A stretch of DNA of 64,000 nucleotides. Origin: Flavobacterium sp. NRK1 (GTDB lineage Bacteria > Bacteroidota > Bacteroidia > Flavobacteriales > Flavobacteriaceae). Under the pieces are notes generated by a model. It was given only the letters and a program-made list of their open reading frames with translations. It had not been told where the DNA came from and did no database searches. The stretch lies in contig NZ_JAMXLA010000001.1 in NCBI RefSeq assembly GCF_024054175.1, positions 741,341-805,340 of the forward strand. The letters run 5' to 3'. Shown in pieces: positions 34,110 to 43,728 of this stretch. Numbering within the stretch: the first letter of the stretch is position 1; each line of letters starts with the position of its first letter. The position numbers and the translations under genes were made by a program.

Positions 34110-35324
34110 CTATCCTACAACATTTTGAGCAGCAATATAGCCACCCGTCCATGCATTTTGAAAATTAAAACCTCCGGTAATAGCATCTATATCTATTATC
34201 TCTCCTGCAAAATACATATTGGGCAGTATTTTACTCTCCATAGTTTTAAAATTCACTTCTTTAAGAGCCACACCACCGGCTGTTACAAATTCTTCTTTAA
34301 AAGTACTTTTACCATTTACCTGAAACTCGCCATTGGTAAGTTGCTCTGCCAACGCCTGGGTTTGTGCTTTGGTAAGATCTGCCCAACGCATATCAGGCAC
34401 TATTCCTGCTGCGCTAACCAGACTTTGCCATAAACGATTAGGAAAATCGTAGGGTGAAAATTTAGTTATTGTTTTCTTAGCCTGCTCCTGTTTTAATTCT
34501 TTTAGCTGCTCTTCGCATCCATCAGTATCAATATCATTTAACCAGTTAACCTGTAACGTAAACTGGTAGCTTTTAGCAAAAAGTTCTCTTGCGCCCCATG
34601 CCGAAACACGAAGTATTGCCGGACCGCTCATCCCCCAATGCGTAATAAGCAATGGCCCTGAAGCTTGCAACTTTGTGCCTTTTACTTTTACCGATGCCTG
34701 AGCCGAAACCCCCATGAGGTCTTTTATTCTTGCATCTTTTATATTAAATGTAAATAATGATGGTACAGGAGGTACAATAGTATGCCCCATACCAGCAAGC
34801 AAATCCCACATTTTAGGATTACTGCCCGTAGCCATTACCAATTTTTCGGCAAGAAAAACTTCTTTATTGGTTTCTACTTTCCAGTGCTTTTCATTGTGGT
34901 AAAACGATTGTATACTTTCACCTAATAGTATTTGAATTCCCAACTTTTTAGCAGCCTCAAGAAAACAATCTATTATAGTCTGAGAGGTGTCTGTAATAGG
35001 AAACATACGTCCATCTTCTTCAATTTTCAGTTCTACTCCATGGCGTTCGAACCATTCAATAGTGTCGCCTGAACAAAAACGGTTAAACGGGCCTTTTAAT
35101 TCTTTTTCTCCACGGGGATAAAATTTAACCAGATCATCCGGAATAAAACAGGCATGCGTAACATTACATCTTCCACCACCGGAAATTCGTACTTTAGAAA
35201 GCACCTCTTTACCTCTTTCAAGTATCGCTATCTTTAATTTTGGACTACTCTCAGCTATATTTATGGCTGTAAAAAAACCTGCTGCACCTCCGCCCGCAAT
35301 AATTACATCAAAATTTTTACTCAT
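34110..35324 (-). CDS. BaiN/YhiN-like NAD(P)/FAD-dependent oxidoreductase (HI0933 family)
   Basis: The 404-residue flavoprotein begins with the FAD dinucleotide loop 'DVIIAGGGAAGFFTAINIA', then the family's 'KVRISGGGRCNVTHA' block near residue 50, 'TGSNPKMWDLLAGMGHTI' in the middle and the C-terminal FAD-contact region 'PNMYFAGEIIDIDAITGG' plus 'NFQNAWTGGYIAA'. The family includes BaiN, a bile-acid precursor dehydratase/reductase, but most members have no known substrate. Its start overlaps the stop of the glycerophosphodiesterase gene by 4 bases, so the two are translationally coupled. Confidence 0.92.
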   Translation of the reverse strand: MSKNFDVIIAGGGAAGFFTAINIAESSPKLKIAILERGKEVLSKVRISGGGRCNVTHACFIPDDLVKFYPRGEKELKGPFNRFCSGDTIEWFERHGVELKIEEDGRMFPITDTSQTIIDCFLEAAKKLGIQILLGESIQSFYHNEKHWKVETNKEVFLAEKLVMATGSNPKMWDLLAGMGHTIVPPVPSLFTFNIKDARIKDLMGVSAQASVKVKGTKLQASGPLLITHWGMSGPAILRVSAWGARELFAKSYQFTLQVNWLNDIDTDGCEEQLKELKQEQAKKTITKFSPYDFPNRLWQSLVSAAGIVPDMRWADLTKAQTQALAEQLTNGEFQVNGKSTFKEEFVTAGGVALKEVNFKTMESKILPNMYFAGEIIDIDAITGGFNFQNAWTGGYIAAQNVVG

Positions 35325-36007
35325 AATCTTTCGGGAAAATCAGATATTATACCATCAACATTGTAGCTTTTAATCCGCTCAATATCTTCAGTTTCATTAA
35401 TAGTCCATGTATATACTTTTAATCCGGCCTGCTGTGCTTTTTTCACATTACTCTCGGTAAGCAATGAAAAATGCGGATGTATGGCTTTCGCCGAAAACTC
35501 CGTTGCCCATTCCCATGCCTGGGTAACACTTGCCTGAGATAATACGCCTAAATGAATATTTTTATTAATATCGCTCACTATAAGCAATTCTTCGCGCTGA
35601 AAGCTGGACACTATAAAATCATCATAACTCCAGCCTTTATTCTGCACATAATTATCTATAAAATCGCACACAGGCTGTGCTGTATGCCGGCCTTTCATCT
35701 CTATATTCACAAGGCATTTTCTATTTACAAGGGCCAGTACCTCTTCCAGTAACGGAATTTTATGCTCTCCTTCTACAGTAAGCTTTTTTAATTCTGCCAG
35801 TGTCATTTTATGCACCTCTCCGGTACTATCGGTAGTTCGGTCTACAGTAAAATCGTGTATAACAACCAATTCACCTGTTGCACATACATGCACATCAAGT
35901 TCAATACCATCCACACCCATTTCAATTGCATTTTGAAACGATGCCAGCGTATTTTCCGCTACATGCCCTTTAACGCCACGATGTCCAATTTTAAGTATTG
36001 CTGCCAT
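35321..36007 (-). CDS. Glycerophosphodiester phosphodiesterase
   Basis: The enzyme hydrolyses glycerophosphodiesters to glycerol 3-phosphate and an alcohol. From the ATG at 36007 the protein has 228 residues and starts 'MAAILKIGHRGVKGHVAENT', with the catalytic His and Arg of the GHRG motif. 'GIELDVHVCATGELVVIHD' carries the Glu/Asp metal ligands and second His. The frame extends upstream to 36121, but those 38 residues are not family-like and cover a terminator, so the shorter start is chosen. No signal peptide is present, so the enzyme is cytosolic. Confidence 0.92.
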   Translation of the reverse strand: MAAILKIGHRGVKGHVAENTLASFQNAIEMGVDGIELDVHVCATGELVVIHDFTVDRTTDSTGEVHKMTLAELKKLTVEGEHKIPLLEEVLALVNRKCLVNIEMKGRHTAQPVCDFIDNYVQNKGWSYDDFIVSSFQREELLIVSDINKNIHLGVLSQASVTQAWEWATEFSAKAIHPHFSLLTESNVKKAQQAGLKVYTWTINETEDIERIKSYNVDGIISDFPERL

Positions 36008-36111
36008 AGTGATTAGTTTTTTGTAAAGATAAATAGATTTATTTACGAATGAGCTGAACAATCCCTTAGATAAAAGAGAACAACAAAACCACCTAAAATA
36101 ATTTACCAAAT

Positions 36112-36143
36112 AAAAAAGCACAGACCTTTCGGACTGTGCTTCT
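36112..36143 (-). terminator. Terminator of the SusF-like gene
   Basis: Read on the minus strand AAGCACAG and CTGTGCTT pair, with extra CC/GG pairs inside, followed by a run of six T. It lies 20 bases after the stop of the SusF-like gene. Confidence 0.8.
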
Positions 36144-36164
36144 TCTGATATGAAAAAGAAAAAA

Positions 36165-37334
36165 CTATTTTTTAATAATCTTCACGGTCTTTACTGCATT
36201 GCCTGATGTAATTTTAGCAAAATAAATTCCCGATGCAAATCCTGTGGCATTTATTGCAGCTTCATTTGTGTTATAGAATGATTCAAACACTATTTTGCCT
36301 GAAATATCAATAACAGCAATACTATTTATAGTAAAATTTCCCGCATTAAAATTCCATTGATTTTGTGCAGGGTTAGGATAGACTGTTATAGCTGTAATTG
36401 AAAAATCTTCAGTTCCTGCTGTTGGTGCTGTAAAGGCATAATCTCCTGTTTCCCTGTTAAATGCTACATCATAAGTACCTGCAGTAATATTAAGGTTTGG
36501 CCCACCCGGTTCAGACGATGCCGTTCCTGAAGGAAAATCAGGGCTGCCCCATGCTACCGTATCCCAGGAATGATTAAGCCTGAATTTGCCTTCTCCGCCC
36601 GGGAAAGTAAAATTAGATAATGTATAATTCACACCGTCTGATGTTGCAAGATCGGTATCTGTAACCCATCCCGGATCTTCTGTAACTATGCCAAGCCCGA
36701 TAAGGCTTATAGTAACAAAATCAAAATGGTATTCTTTAGTATCAAGGTTAAAAGTAATATTATAACTATTGGCAGGAACATTGATGCTTCCACCTTCTGT
36801 AGCAGTACCTGAAGGGAAGTCAGAACTGCCCCAGCCCATGCCAGTATCGTCTACCATAAAAGACACAGTAGTTGCAGGAAGAGTAACATTGTCGGCTGTA
36901 TAATTAATCCCGTCTGCACTTAAAAAAGTAATTGCAACCCCTTCTCCCATAAGCGATACTTCACTAATTTCTACACCCACAGGTACAAAACTATAAGCAA
37001 GCGTACTTAGGTTAAATGTTACATTATAAGTACCATCTACAACCGGAATATTACCGCTATTAAAAACCGCCGTACCCGAAGGGAAAGCCGAGCCACCCCA
37101 ATTATTAGTCCAGGCATCATCCTGCCTGAATTTGACGCCTGCATCAGAAGGAGGATTTAAAAGCACAACATTATCCAGCGTATATACTACACCGTCTGTT
37201 GTCATCATATCAGTATCAGAATCCCATCCTGTCACTGTAGATCCACCAATTAATCCGATATTTGCAAATTGTGCAAACATCATTACAGTACCCGCCAAGA
37301 ATACTGCACAAAACAAAAGTAATTTTTTCATCAT
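36165..37334 (-). CDS. SusF/SusE-like starch-binding protein with type A T9SS sorting domain
   Basis: This 389-residue secreted protein has a signal peptide (cut near MFA-QF) and three similar modules at about residues 22-115, 116-205 and 206-310. Each ends in a pattern like 'FPSGTA' then 'YNVTFNLSTLAYSF', as in the starch-binding domains of SusE/SusF. The C-terminus (about 315-389) is a type A T9SS sorting domain: 'ITVYPNPAQNQWNF', 'GIYFAKITSGNAVKTVKIIK'. It should therefore be released or anchored at the cell surface by T9SS, not as a lipoprotein like classical SusF. It is the last gene of the minus-strand side of the starch locus. Confidence 0.88.
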   Translation of the reverse strand: MMKKLLLFCAVFLAGTVMMFAQFANIGLIGGSTVTGWDSDTDMMTTDGVVYTLDNVVLLNPPSDAGVKFRQDDAWTNNWGGSAFPSGTAVFNSGNIPVVDGTYNVTFNLSTLAYSFVPVGVEISEVSLMGEGVAITFLSADGINYTADNVTLPATTVSFMVDDTGMGWGSSDFPSGTATEGGSINVPANSYNITFNLDTKEYHFDFVTISLIGLGIVTEDPGWVTDTDLATSDGVNYTLSNFTFPGGEGKFRLNHSWDTVAWGSPDFPSGTASSEPGGPNLNITAGTYDVAFNRETGDYAFTAPTAGTEDFSITAITVYPNPAQNQWNFNAGNFTINSIAVIDISGKIVFESFYNTNEAAINATGFASGIYFAKITSGNAVKTVKIIKK

Positions 37335-37373
37335 CTAAAAAATTTTTAAGTTAATAATAAGGCATTCTGTTGG

Positions 37374-37402
37374 CAGGCCTGACTGATGAATCAACAGGCC
37401 TG
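37374..37402 (-). promoter_or_regulatory. Stem-loop between the GH13 lipoprotein gene and the SusF-like gene
   Basis: The palindrome CAGGCCTG occurs twice (37374-37381 and 37395-37402) and the copies can pair around a 13-base loop. There is no T tract, so it may stabilise or process the transcript rather than terminate it. Confidence 0.4.
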
Positions 37403-37415
37403 TTTATTATAAATA

Positions 37416-38852
37416 TTATTTTACAAGCACCCAGTATTCCCAAGGTGCAAAGCTAAATTGCTCTCCTTTGGCAAGAGTTACTTTCGTTCCGTTCATGTAA
37501 TTGGTATATTCTCCGCCAATAGATACGGTAAATGTTTGTGGTTTGGCACTAAGGTTAGCTATATAAATTACTTTATCGTTGCCATTATTTCTCTCAAAAG
37601 CCAGTACTGCTGCATCTGCCGATGTAACCAAACGTTTATAAGCCGCAGGATTTTTTCCACCGTTAAGTGCCGTATTGGTATTCTTAAGTTTACCCAACTT
37701 TTCATAAACAGGGTACATTTTACCTTTCTGTTTTGTAATCTCATCTTTTTCAAAAAATTTCAGCCTGCGGTTAAAGTCATATTCCTGGCCTGTATAAATA
37801 AGCGGCATACCGGGCATAACAAAAGTTAACGCAGCAAAAGCTTCTGCCCCGTCACCCAATCGTTCATATTCGCTGCCATTCCATGCATTTTCATCGTGGT
37901 TAGATGTAAAATTCATCCAGATATCTTCTTTTTTATAGTCTGCATTGTGTTTTGCTACATAAGCATCCCAGTCTTTAACCGTTTTCTTACCCTGTGCGAT
38001 ATCATTCATTAAATGATGCGCAGGCCAATTGTAACCCATATCAAACAGTCCGTTAAACAAATAATCCTTTTCAGACTCCATTAGCATAAATAAAGGTTTT
38101 ACTTCTTTAAGTTTAGGAATAGCATACTCCCAAAACTCTGTAGGCACATTATCCGCCACATCACAACGGAAACCATCTATACCCTGCTCTTTTACCCAAT
38201 ACAGCATTTCATTTTTCATTGGTTCATAAAGCACTTTACTTGTATAGTCAAGATGCGCAACATCCGTCCATCCCCAGGGCTTACCTGTTTTAGGATCGAG
38301 CGGATCTGTAACTTCACCTTTAGCATTTTTATGGTAATATTCAGGGTGCTCGGTAATCCATTTATGATCCCATCCTGTATGGTTAGCCACCCAGTCAAGA
38401 ATTACATACATACCATTATCATGTGCTGTTTTTACAAGCTCCTGAAAATCTGCTTTAGTACCCAAATCCGGATTGATAGCTGTATAATCACTTATTGCAT
38501 AATAGCTGCCCAAATATTTTTCACGCTCTTTTGGGTCTTTGATATCTTCTATTGAAAGGTCTCCTGTAGCTTTTCTCTTTTTTAAAGAAATAGGGTAAAC
38601 AGGCATAACCCATATTATTTTTACACCAAGGTTTTTTAGCTGCGGAATATCTTTTGTAAAAGCACTAAATGTTCCTTCCGGCGAATAATCACGGATGTTT
38701 GCTTCATAAATAACACTGTTTTCCATCATAGCATCGCTAACTGGTGCCAATACTTCAGCCTGTGCTGTTTCTTTCTGTTCAGTAGCCTTTTTATCTTCTT
38801 TACAGCTTATAAACACTGTAAGGATTGTTACTAAAAGAATTGCCTTTTTCAT
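37416..38852 (-). CDS. GH13 alpha-amylase family lipoprotein
   Basis: The 478-residue enzyme has a lipoprotein signal (lipobox FISC, Cys17). The GH13 regions are complete: region I 'VILDWVANHTG', region II 'GFRCDVADN' with the nucleophile Asp, region III 'FMLMESEK' with the acid/base Glu and region IV 'FTSNHDENAW'. It should cleave alpha-1,4-glucans in the periplasm or on the outer membrane. It begins 20 bases after the stop of the next GH13 gene, so the pair is cotranscribed. A short C-terminal beta domain (from about residue 400) is present. Confidence 0.93.
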   Translation of the reverse strand: MKKAILLVTILTVFISCKEDKKATEQKETAQAEVLAPVSDAMMENSVIYEANIRDYSPEGTFSAFTKDIPQLKNLGVKIIWVMPVYPISLKKRKATGDLSIEDIKDPKEREKYLGSYYAISDYTAINPDLGTKADFQELVKTAHDNGMYVILDWVANHTGWDHKWITEHPEYYHKNAKGEVTDPLDPKTGKPWGWTDVAHLDYTSKVLYEPMKNEMLYWVKEQGIDGFRCDVADNVPTEFWEYAIPKLKEVKPLFMLMESEKDYLFNGLFDMGYNWPAHHLMNDIAQGKKTVKDWDAYVAKHNADYKKEDIWMNFTSNHDENAWNGSEYERLGDGAEAFAALTFVMPGMPLIYTGQEYDFNRRLKFFEKDEITKQKGKMYPVYEKLGKLKNTNTALNGGKNPAAYKRLVTSADAAVLAFERNNGNDKVIYIANLSAKPQTFTVSIGGEYTNYMNGTKVTLAKGEQFSFAPWEYWVLVK

Positions 38853-38872
38853 ATAATAGTTTCTTTAATTGC

Positions 38873-40711
38873 TTATTTAAGTTCCAGTAGTAATACAGAT
38901 TTTGGTTCCATAGTAATATCTCCTGTTACACTTACATTTTTACCCGTAATTACATCGTTGCCTGCTGTATATCCTTTTAAATTTTCAGCAAAACGTGCCG
39001 TACCAAATGTTCTCGATTCATTGCTGTTATTAACAACAACCATTACTGATTCTTTGTCATTATGCCTAAAATATACATACACATTATTATCGGGCAGGTA
39101 ATGTGTCATTTTACCCTGATGAATAACATCTTTACCTTTTCTCCATGTAAATAACTTAGAAGTCAGTTCAAAGAATTTTTGCTGTTCGGCAGTACGCCCC
39201 GCCTTAGTAAAGGCATTATTTGTATCGCCTTTCCAGCCACCCGGAAAATCCCTTCGTATGTCGGCATCGCCTTTCCCTTTATCGCCAGCCATGCCTATTT
39301 CGCTGCCATAATACAGTTGTGGAATACCTCTTACTGTAGCCAGAATGGTCATTGCCATTTTGTATTTATTAAAATCATTCTTATAGATTTCGTTAAAACG
39401 GCCCGTATCATGGTTTTCGGCAAAAATTAATATGCTATTGATGTTTGGGTATAAAAAATCGTTAGTGAAATTGTCATATACTTTTTGCATACCCGAATCC
39501 CAGCCTGATTTATCTTCATTAAATACATTGCCAAGAGCATCATGCAGGGTAAAATCCATAACGCTTGGCAGGTAAGAATTATAACTTTGTATAGCAGCAA
39601 TTTTACTGTCTTTTTGCCAATAGGCCATTTGTGCCTGGTCGTGCATCCATACTTCGCCCACTATATTAAAATAAGGATATTCGTCAGTAATAGCTTTTGT
39701 CCATTTGGCAATACCTGCTTTATCGTTATAAGAATAGGTATCTACACGAAAACCGCCTAAGTCGGCATATTCTATCCACCATATAGCATTTTGGGTAAGA
39801 TAATTAAGCACTAACGGATTACTTTGGTTTAGATCGGGCATAGAAGGTACAAACCACCCATCCATACATTGCCTTGCATCCGTTTTAGATGCATTCGGAT
39901 CAAACTGAGTAGTCATACGATAATTACTCTGTGAATATCCGGGAAATTGATGTACCCAGTCATAAGTTGGCAAATCTTTATACATCCAGTGTTCTGCACC
40001 CCAATGGTTGGTTACATAGTCCATAACCAGTTTCATATCGCGTTTTTTCAATTCTGCTGAAAGGCGTACATAATCTTCATTAGTACCGTATCGCGGATCT
40101 ATTTTATACACATCTGTTTGAGCATAACCATGATAAGAATAGCCTTTATCGTTATCCTCGCATAATGGTGTACTCCAAAGTGCAGTAACACCAAGTTCTT
40201 CTAAATAATCAAGATTTTTAATAACTCCCTCTATATCGCCACCGTGCCGCCCTCCCGGATTATTACGGTCTGCTTTTTCATTAAGGCTTTTATTAGTGTC
40301 ATTATCCGGATTACCATTAGCAAATCTGTCCGGCATAATAAGATACATCATATCCGAAGCATCATAACTCTCCCTTTCAGCCGACTTTGCTTTTCGCTGT
40401 TTAAGCGAATATTTATATGTAAAGGCTACCTTGTTTTTGTCTTTAAATGAAAAAGTAAAATCAGAAGCCGGAATATTTTTAGTATCAATAGTAACAAACA
40501 TATAGTTTGTGTTCTCGGTTTTTACTACGTTGGTTATAACTATATTGTTGGAAACCGAAGGCGTATATTTTGCAATATCCTTACCGTAAAACATAATTTG
40601 CAGTTCAGGATTATGCATACCTCTCCACCAAAAAGGCGGTTCTGCTTTTTGTATCTGTGCTAAGCCTGTAAATGTTGCAAGCAATAATAAAAGACTGAAT
40701 AATTTTTTCAT
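38873..40711 (-). CDS. GH13 cyclomaltodextrinase/neopullulanase-like enzyme (SusA-like)
   Basis: The 612-residue protein has a signal peptide (cut near GLA-QI). An N-terminal beta-sandwich follows (about residues 20-115, 'PPFWWRGMHNPELQIMFYG'), typical of cyclomaltodextrinases, and then the GH13 barrel. Catalytic regions are 'KLVMDYVTNHWG', 'GGFRVDTYSYND', 'NIVGEVWMHD' and 'LIFAENHDTGRF'. In Bacteroides the equivalent SusA degrades imported maltodextrins in the periplasm. The gene follows a terminator that separates it from the GH65 gene, so this GH13 pair may be a distinct transcription unit or receive read-through. Confidence 0.93.
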   Translation of the reverse strand: MKKLFSLLLLLATFTGLAQIQKAEPPFWWRGMHNPELQIMFYGKDIAKYTPSVSNNIVITNVVKTENTNYMFVTIDTKNIPASDFTFSFKDKNKVAFTYKYSLKQRKAKSAERESYDASDMMYLIMPDRFANGNPDNDTNKSLNEKADRNNPGGRHGGDIEGVIKNLDYLEELGVTALWSTPLCEDNDKGYSYHGYAQTDVYKIDPRYGTNEDYVRLSAELKKRDMKLVMDYVTNHWGAEHWMYKDLPTYDWVHQFPGYSQSNYRMTTQFDPNASKTDARQCMDGWFVPSMPDLNQSNPLVLNYLTQNAIWWIEYADLGGFRVDTYSYNDKAGIAKWTKAITDEYPYFNIVGEVWMHDQAQMAYWQKDSKIAAIQSYNSYLPSVMDFTLHDALGNVFNEDKSGWDSGMQKVYDNFTNDFLYPNINSILIFAENHDTGRFNEIYKNDFNKYKMAMTILATVRGIPQLYYGSEIGMAGDKGKGDADIRRDFPGGWKGDTNNAFTKAGRTAEQQKFFELTSKLFTWRKGKDVIHQGKMTHYLPDNNVYVYFRHNDKESVMVVVNNSNESRTFGTARFAENLKGYTAGNDVITGKNVSVTGDITMEPKSVLLLELK

Positions 40712-40722
40712 GTTTTGATATT

Positions 40723-40751
40723 AAAAAACCTGCAGGATAATCCCGCAGGTT
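40723..40751 (-). terminator. Terminator of the transporter-pgmB-GH65 unit
   Basis: AACCTGC and GCAGGTT pair at 40727-40751 and are followed on the minus strand by a run of six T, between the GH65 stop and the next GH13 start. Confidence 0.75.
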
Positions 40752-40756
40752 ATATA

Positions 40757-43066
40757 TTATACTGTAACCAATGTATTTGGTTCTACATTTACCGCTTTCC
40801 CGTTTACATATACTGTAAGTGGCTGTGTCCCTTCCAGGTTAAACTTCGTTTCTCCCGGATGAATTGAAATTTTCAATATCTGGTTCCTGAAATTAATTTT
40901 AAACGAATAACCTTCCCACTGCTGCGGTATTCTTGGTTCAAAATGCAGGGCATCATTTTTAACCCTCATTCCTCCAAAACCTTCAACAATGCTCATCCAT
41001 GTACCTGCCATACTTGTAATATGGCAGCCTTCTTCTACTTCTTTGTTATAATCATCCAGATCAAGACGCGATGTTCTTAAATAAAAAGTATATGCCTGCT
41101 CCATTCTGCCTAACACAGCAGCCTGTATAGAGTGTACACATGGCGATAATGACGATTCATGAACCGTAAACGGCTCATAAAAATCAAAATGTTTTTCAAG
41201 CTGTTCTTTGGTAAAATGATCTTCAAAAAAGTAAAAGCCCTGTAAAACATCAGCTTGCTTAATGTATGGTGAACGTAGTATTCTGTCCCATGACCATTTT
41301 TGGTTTATAGGGCGCTGGCTGCGGTCAAGATCGGCTACTTTAACCAATTCCTTATCAAGAAAACCATCTTGTTGCAGATAAACTCCGAGCTCTTCCGAGA
41401 ATGGAAAATACATATTATCAGAAACCTTTTTCCACAACGCTACCTCTTCATTATTTAAATTAGTTTTAGCTATAATACGGTTGTAGTCACCTATATATTC
41501 TTCTTCTACACGTTTTATCTGTTCAATAGCATAATCAATACACCATTTTGCAATGTAGTTGGTATAAAAATTATTATTTACGTTGTTCTCATATTCATTA
41601 GGACCTGTTACACCTAAAATAACGTACTTATTTTTTTGCGCAGAGAGCGTAGCCCTTTGTTGCCAGAAACGAGCAATACCTATTAGTACTTCTAGGCCTT
41701 TTTCAGGAATGTAGCTATAATCGCCTGTAAAGCGGTAATAATTATAAATTGCAAATGCTATAGCGCCGTTACGGTGAATTTCCTCAAAGGTAATTTCCCA
41801 TTCATTATGGCATTCTTCCCCATTCATGGTAACCATTGGGTATAGTGCTGCTCCGTTTTTAAAACCAAGTTTTGCCGCATTCTCAATTGCTTTATCCAAC
41901 TGATTGTAGCGATACGTAAGCAAATTACGGGCTACCTGCTGATCTTTGGTAGCCATATAAAACGGTATGCAATATGCCTCGGTATCCCAATAAGTACTTC
42001 CTCCATATTTTTCTCCTGTAAAACCTTTGGGGCCAATATTAAGCCTTGGGTCTTTCCCTAGGTAAGTCTGGTTTAACTGAAAAATATTAAAACGGATGCC
42101 TTGTTGTGCCTTCACATCGCCTTCAATGGTAATATCTGCCATTTCCCAAATACCGGCCCAGGCCTGTTTTTGTTCCTCAAGTAAAGCCTCATAGCCTTTG
42201 GCTTTCGCCAGAGTAATTACATTTTTAGCAGCATCAACCAGTTTGTCGTTAGCATGATTAAGTGAAACTGTATAACCACCAAACTTAATCATTGCTACTC
42301 TATCATTAGGGTTAGCCTCAACAGTATAGCTAAACTGTACTTTGTCTTTTAAGGTCTCTACACTCACAGGAAGTATTTCTGCTTCTCTGCCATTTACCAT
42401 TATGCTGTTGTGCATATAGGTTGCAACATTAAAATGGGTTTTAAAAGTTCTGGCAGTTACAAATGCTTCGTTACTGTTATGCTGAACATCTAGTGGTTCC
42501 CAAAATTTCTCTTCCCAGTTAGCATCTTCATTATGAACACCGGCATCTATGTATGGGCTAAAAGTAATTTTAGCAGCTCTGTTAAGCGGTATGATCTGAT
42601 AATTAATAACACCAAGCTCATCATTTTTCAGGGAAAGGAAACGCCTAACATTTACCCCTATCTCAATTCCGTTTTGTAGCGTGGCTTCAAAAGATCGGTT
42701 GTACCAACCTTCTTTCATATTAAGCTCGCGCTTAAAGTTTTTTACCGCACTGCATTTGTTCAGGTCAAGTACTTCATCATTTATAGTAATATCTATACCT
42801 ATCCAGTTGGGTGCATTCAGTACTTTGGCAAAATATTCCGGGTAGCCGTTCTTCCACCAGCCCACTTTTGTCTTATCGGGGTAATAAATACCTGCTATAT
42901 AGCTTCCCTGAAAGGTTTGCCCTGTATAGTTTTCTTCAAAATTAGCACGCTGCCCCATGGCACCATTACCAATACTGAATAAACTCTCGGAAGACTTTAC
43001 CCTTTCCGCATCAAATCCCTCTTCTATTATCGACCAATTATCCGGTACTATATAATCCTGGTTCAT
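40757..43066 (-). CDS. GH65 family phosphorylase (maltose phosphorylase-like)
   Basis: The 769-residue cytosolic enzyme shows the GH65 layout: an N-terminal beta-sandwich to about residue 260, a linker, then an (alpha/alpha)6 barrel. The barrel carries 'YWDTEAYCIPFYMATKDQQV' and the general-acid block 'VTGPNEYENNVNNNFYTN', whose Glu is catalytic. The C-terminal domain has 'EEGCHITSMAGTWMSIVEGF'. Phosphorolysis of maltose would give glucose and beta-glucose 1-phosphate. The adjacent beta-phosphoglucomutase, one base away, uses exactly that product, which supports an inverting disaccharide phosphorylase. Other alpha-glucobioses cannot be excluded. Confidence 0.93.
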   Translation of the reverse strand: MNQDYIVPDNWSIIEEGFDAERVKSSESLFSIGNGAMGQRANFEENYTGQTFQGSYIAGIYYPDKTKVGWWKNGYPEYFAKVLNAPNWIGIDITINDEVLDLNKCSAVKNFKRELNMKEGWYNRSFEATLQNGIEIGVNVRRFLSLKNDELGVINYQIIPLNRAAKITFSPYIDAGVHNEDANWEEKFWEPLDVQHNSNEAFVTARTFKTHFNVATYMHNSIMVNGREAEILPVSVETLKDKVQFSYTVEANPNDRVAMIKFGGYTVSLNHANDKLVDAAKNVITLAKAKGYEALLEEQKQAWAGIWEMADITIEGDVKAQQGIRFNIFQLNQTYLGKDPRLNIGPKGFTGEKYGGSTYWDTEAYCIPFYMATKDQQVARNLLTYRYNQLDKAIENAAKLGFKNGAALYPMVTMNGEECHNEWEITFEEIHRNGAIAFAIYNYYRFTGDYSYIPEKGLEVLIGIARFWQQRATLSAQKNKYVILGVTGPNEYENNVNNNFYTNYIAKWCIDYAIEQIKRVEEEYIGDYNRIIAKTNLNNEEVALWKKVSDNMYFPFSEELGVYLQQDGFLDKELVKVADLDRSQRPINQKWSWDRILRSPYIKQADVLQGFYFFEDHFTKEQLEKHFDFYEPFTVHESSLSPCVHSIQAAVLGRMEQAYTFYLRTSRLDLDDYNKEVEEGCHITSMAGTWMSIVEGFGGMRVKNDALHFEPRIPQQWEGYSFKINFRNQILKISIHPGETKFNLEGTQPLTVYVNGKAVNVEPNTLVTV

Positions 43067-43067
43067 T

Positions 43068-43724
43068 TTATCTGTTAACTAAAGTTTGTAAAAAATCAGT
43101 GTCTATTTCTGTAAAATCGTTAAAGTTATATTGAGCTTCATGCAGTGTTTTAGCATCGCCAATACCAATACTTACCATACCGGCAGCATTGGCAGCCTGT
43201 ATGCCTGCAACTGCATCCTCAAAAACTATCGATTTATCTGCCTCAATGCCTAACATTTGTGCTGCCCTTAAAAAAACCTCAGGGTCGGGCTTGGCATTGG
43301 TAACATCATTACCATCTACGATGGTATCAAAAAAATCAAGTACCTTAACTTTTTCAAGTATTGGCCTTGCATTTTTACTGGCAGAACCTAAGGCTATCTT
43401 TTGTCCGTTATTTTTTAAATATTGCAACACAGGCACCACCCCACTCAAAATTTCATCTTCTTTCATATGGGCAATTGAGTTAAGATAGTCTTCATTTTTT
43501 TCTATCAGCCATTTTTCTTTATCTTGCTGAGAGGCTTCTATACCGCCTATACCCAGTATAATATCCAGTGACCGGATACGACTTACGCCTTTTAGCAGTT
43601 CGTTGTGTTCATGTGTAAAATCGATACCCAAACGGCTGGCTATTTTTTTCCATGCCAAATAGTGATATTTGGCAGTATCTACAATAACCCCGTCAAGGTC
43701 GAATATAAATGCTTTTGGATTCAT
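43068..43724 (-). CDS. pgmB: Beta-phosphoglucomutase
   Basis: This HAD-fold enzyme turns beta-glucose 1-phosphate into glucose 6-phosphate. The 218 residues from ATG 43724 contain 'AFIFDLDGVIVDTAKYHYLAW' (shortened to its start), with the nucleophile and acid Asp of DxD, the cap-domain 'GVSRIRSLDIIL', the Ser/Lys block 'IALGSASKNARPILEK' and the metal site 'VFEDAVAGIQAANAAGM'. The frame is open upstream to 43763, but that would overlap the transporter gene. The start used leaves 4 bases after the transporter stop. It works on the product of the GH65 enzyme encoded next. Confidence 0.95.
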   Translation of the reverse strand: MNPKAFIFDLDGVIVDTAKYHYLAWKKIASRLGIDFTHEHNELLKGVSRIRSLDIILGIGGIEASQQDKEKWLIEKNEDYLNSIAHMKEDEILSGVVPVLQYLKNNGQKIALGSASKNARPILEKVKVLDFFDTIVDGNDVTNAKPDPEVFLRAAQMLGIEADKSIVFEDAVAGIQAANAAGMVSIGIGDAKTLHEAQYNFNDFTEIDTDFLQTLVNR

Positions 43725-43728
43725 TGAT

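Noticed and set aside
36008..36121. Longer start of the glycerophosphodiesterase
   Set aside because: The extra residues overlap the terminator of the neighbouring gene and precede the conserved N-terminus of the family.
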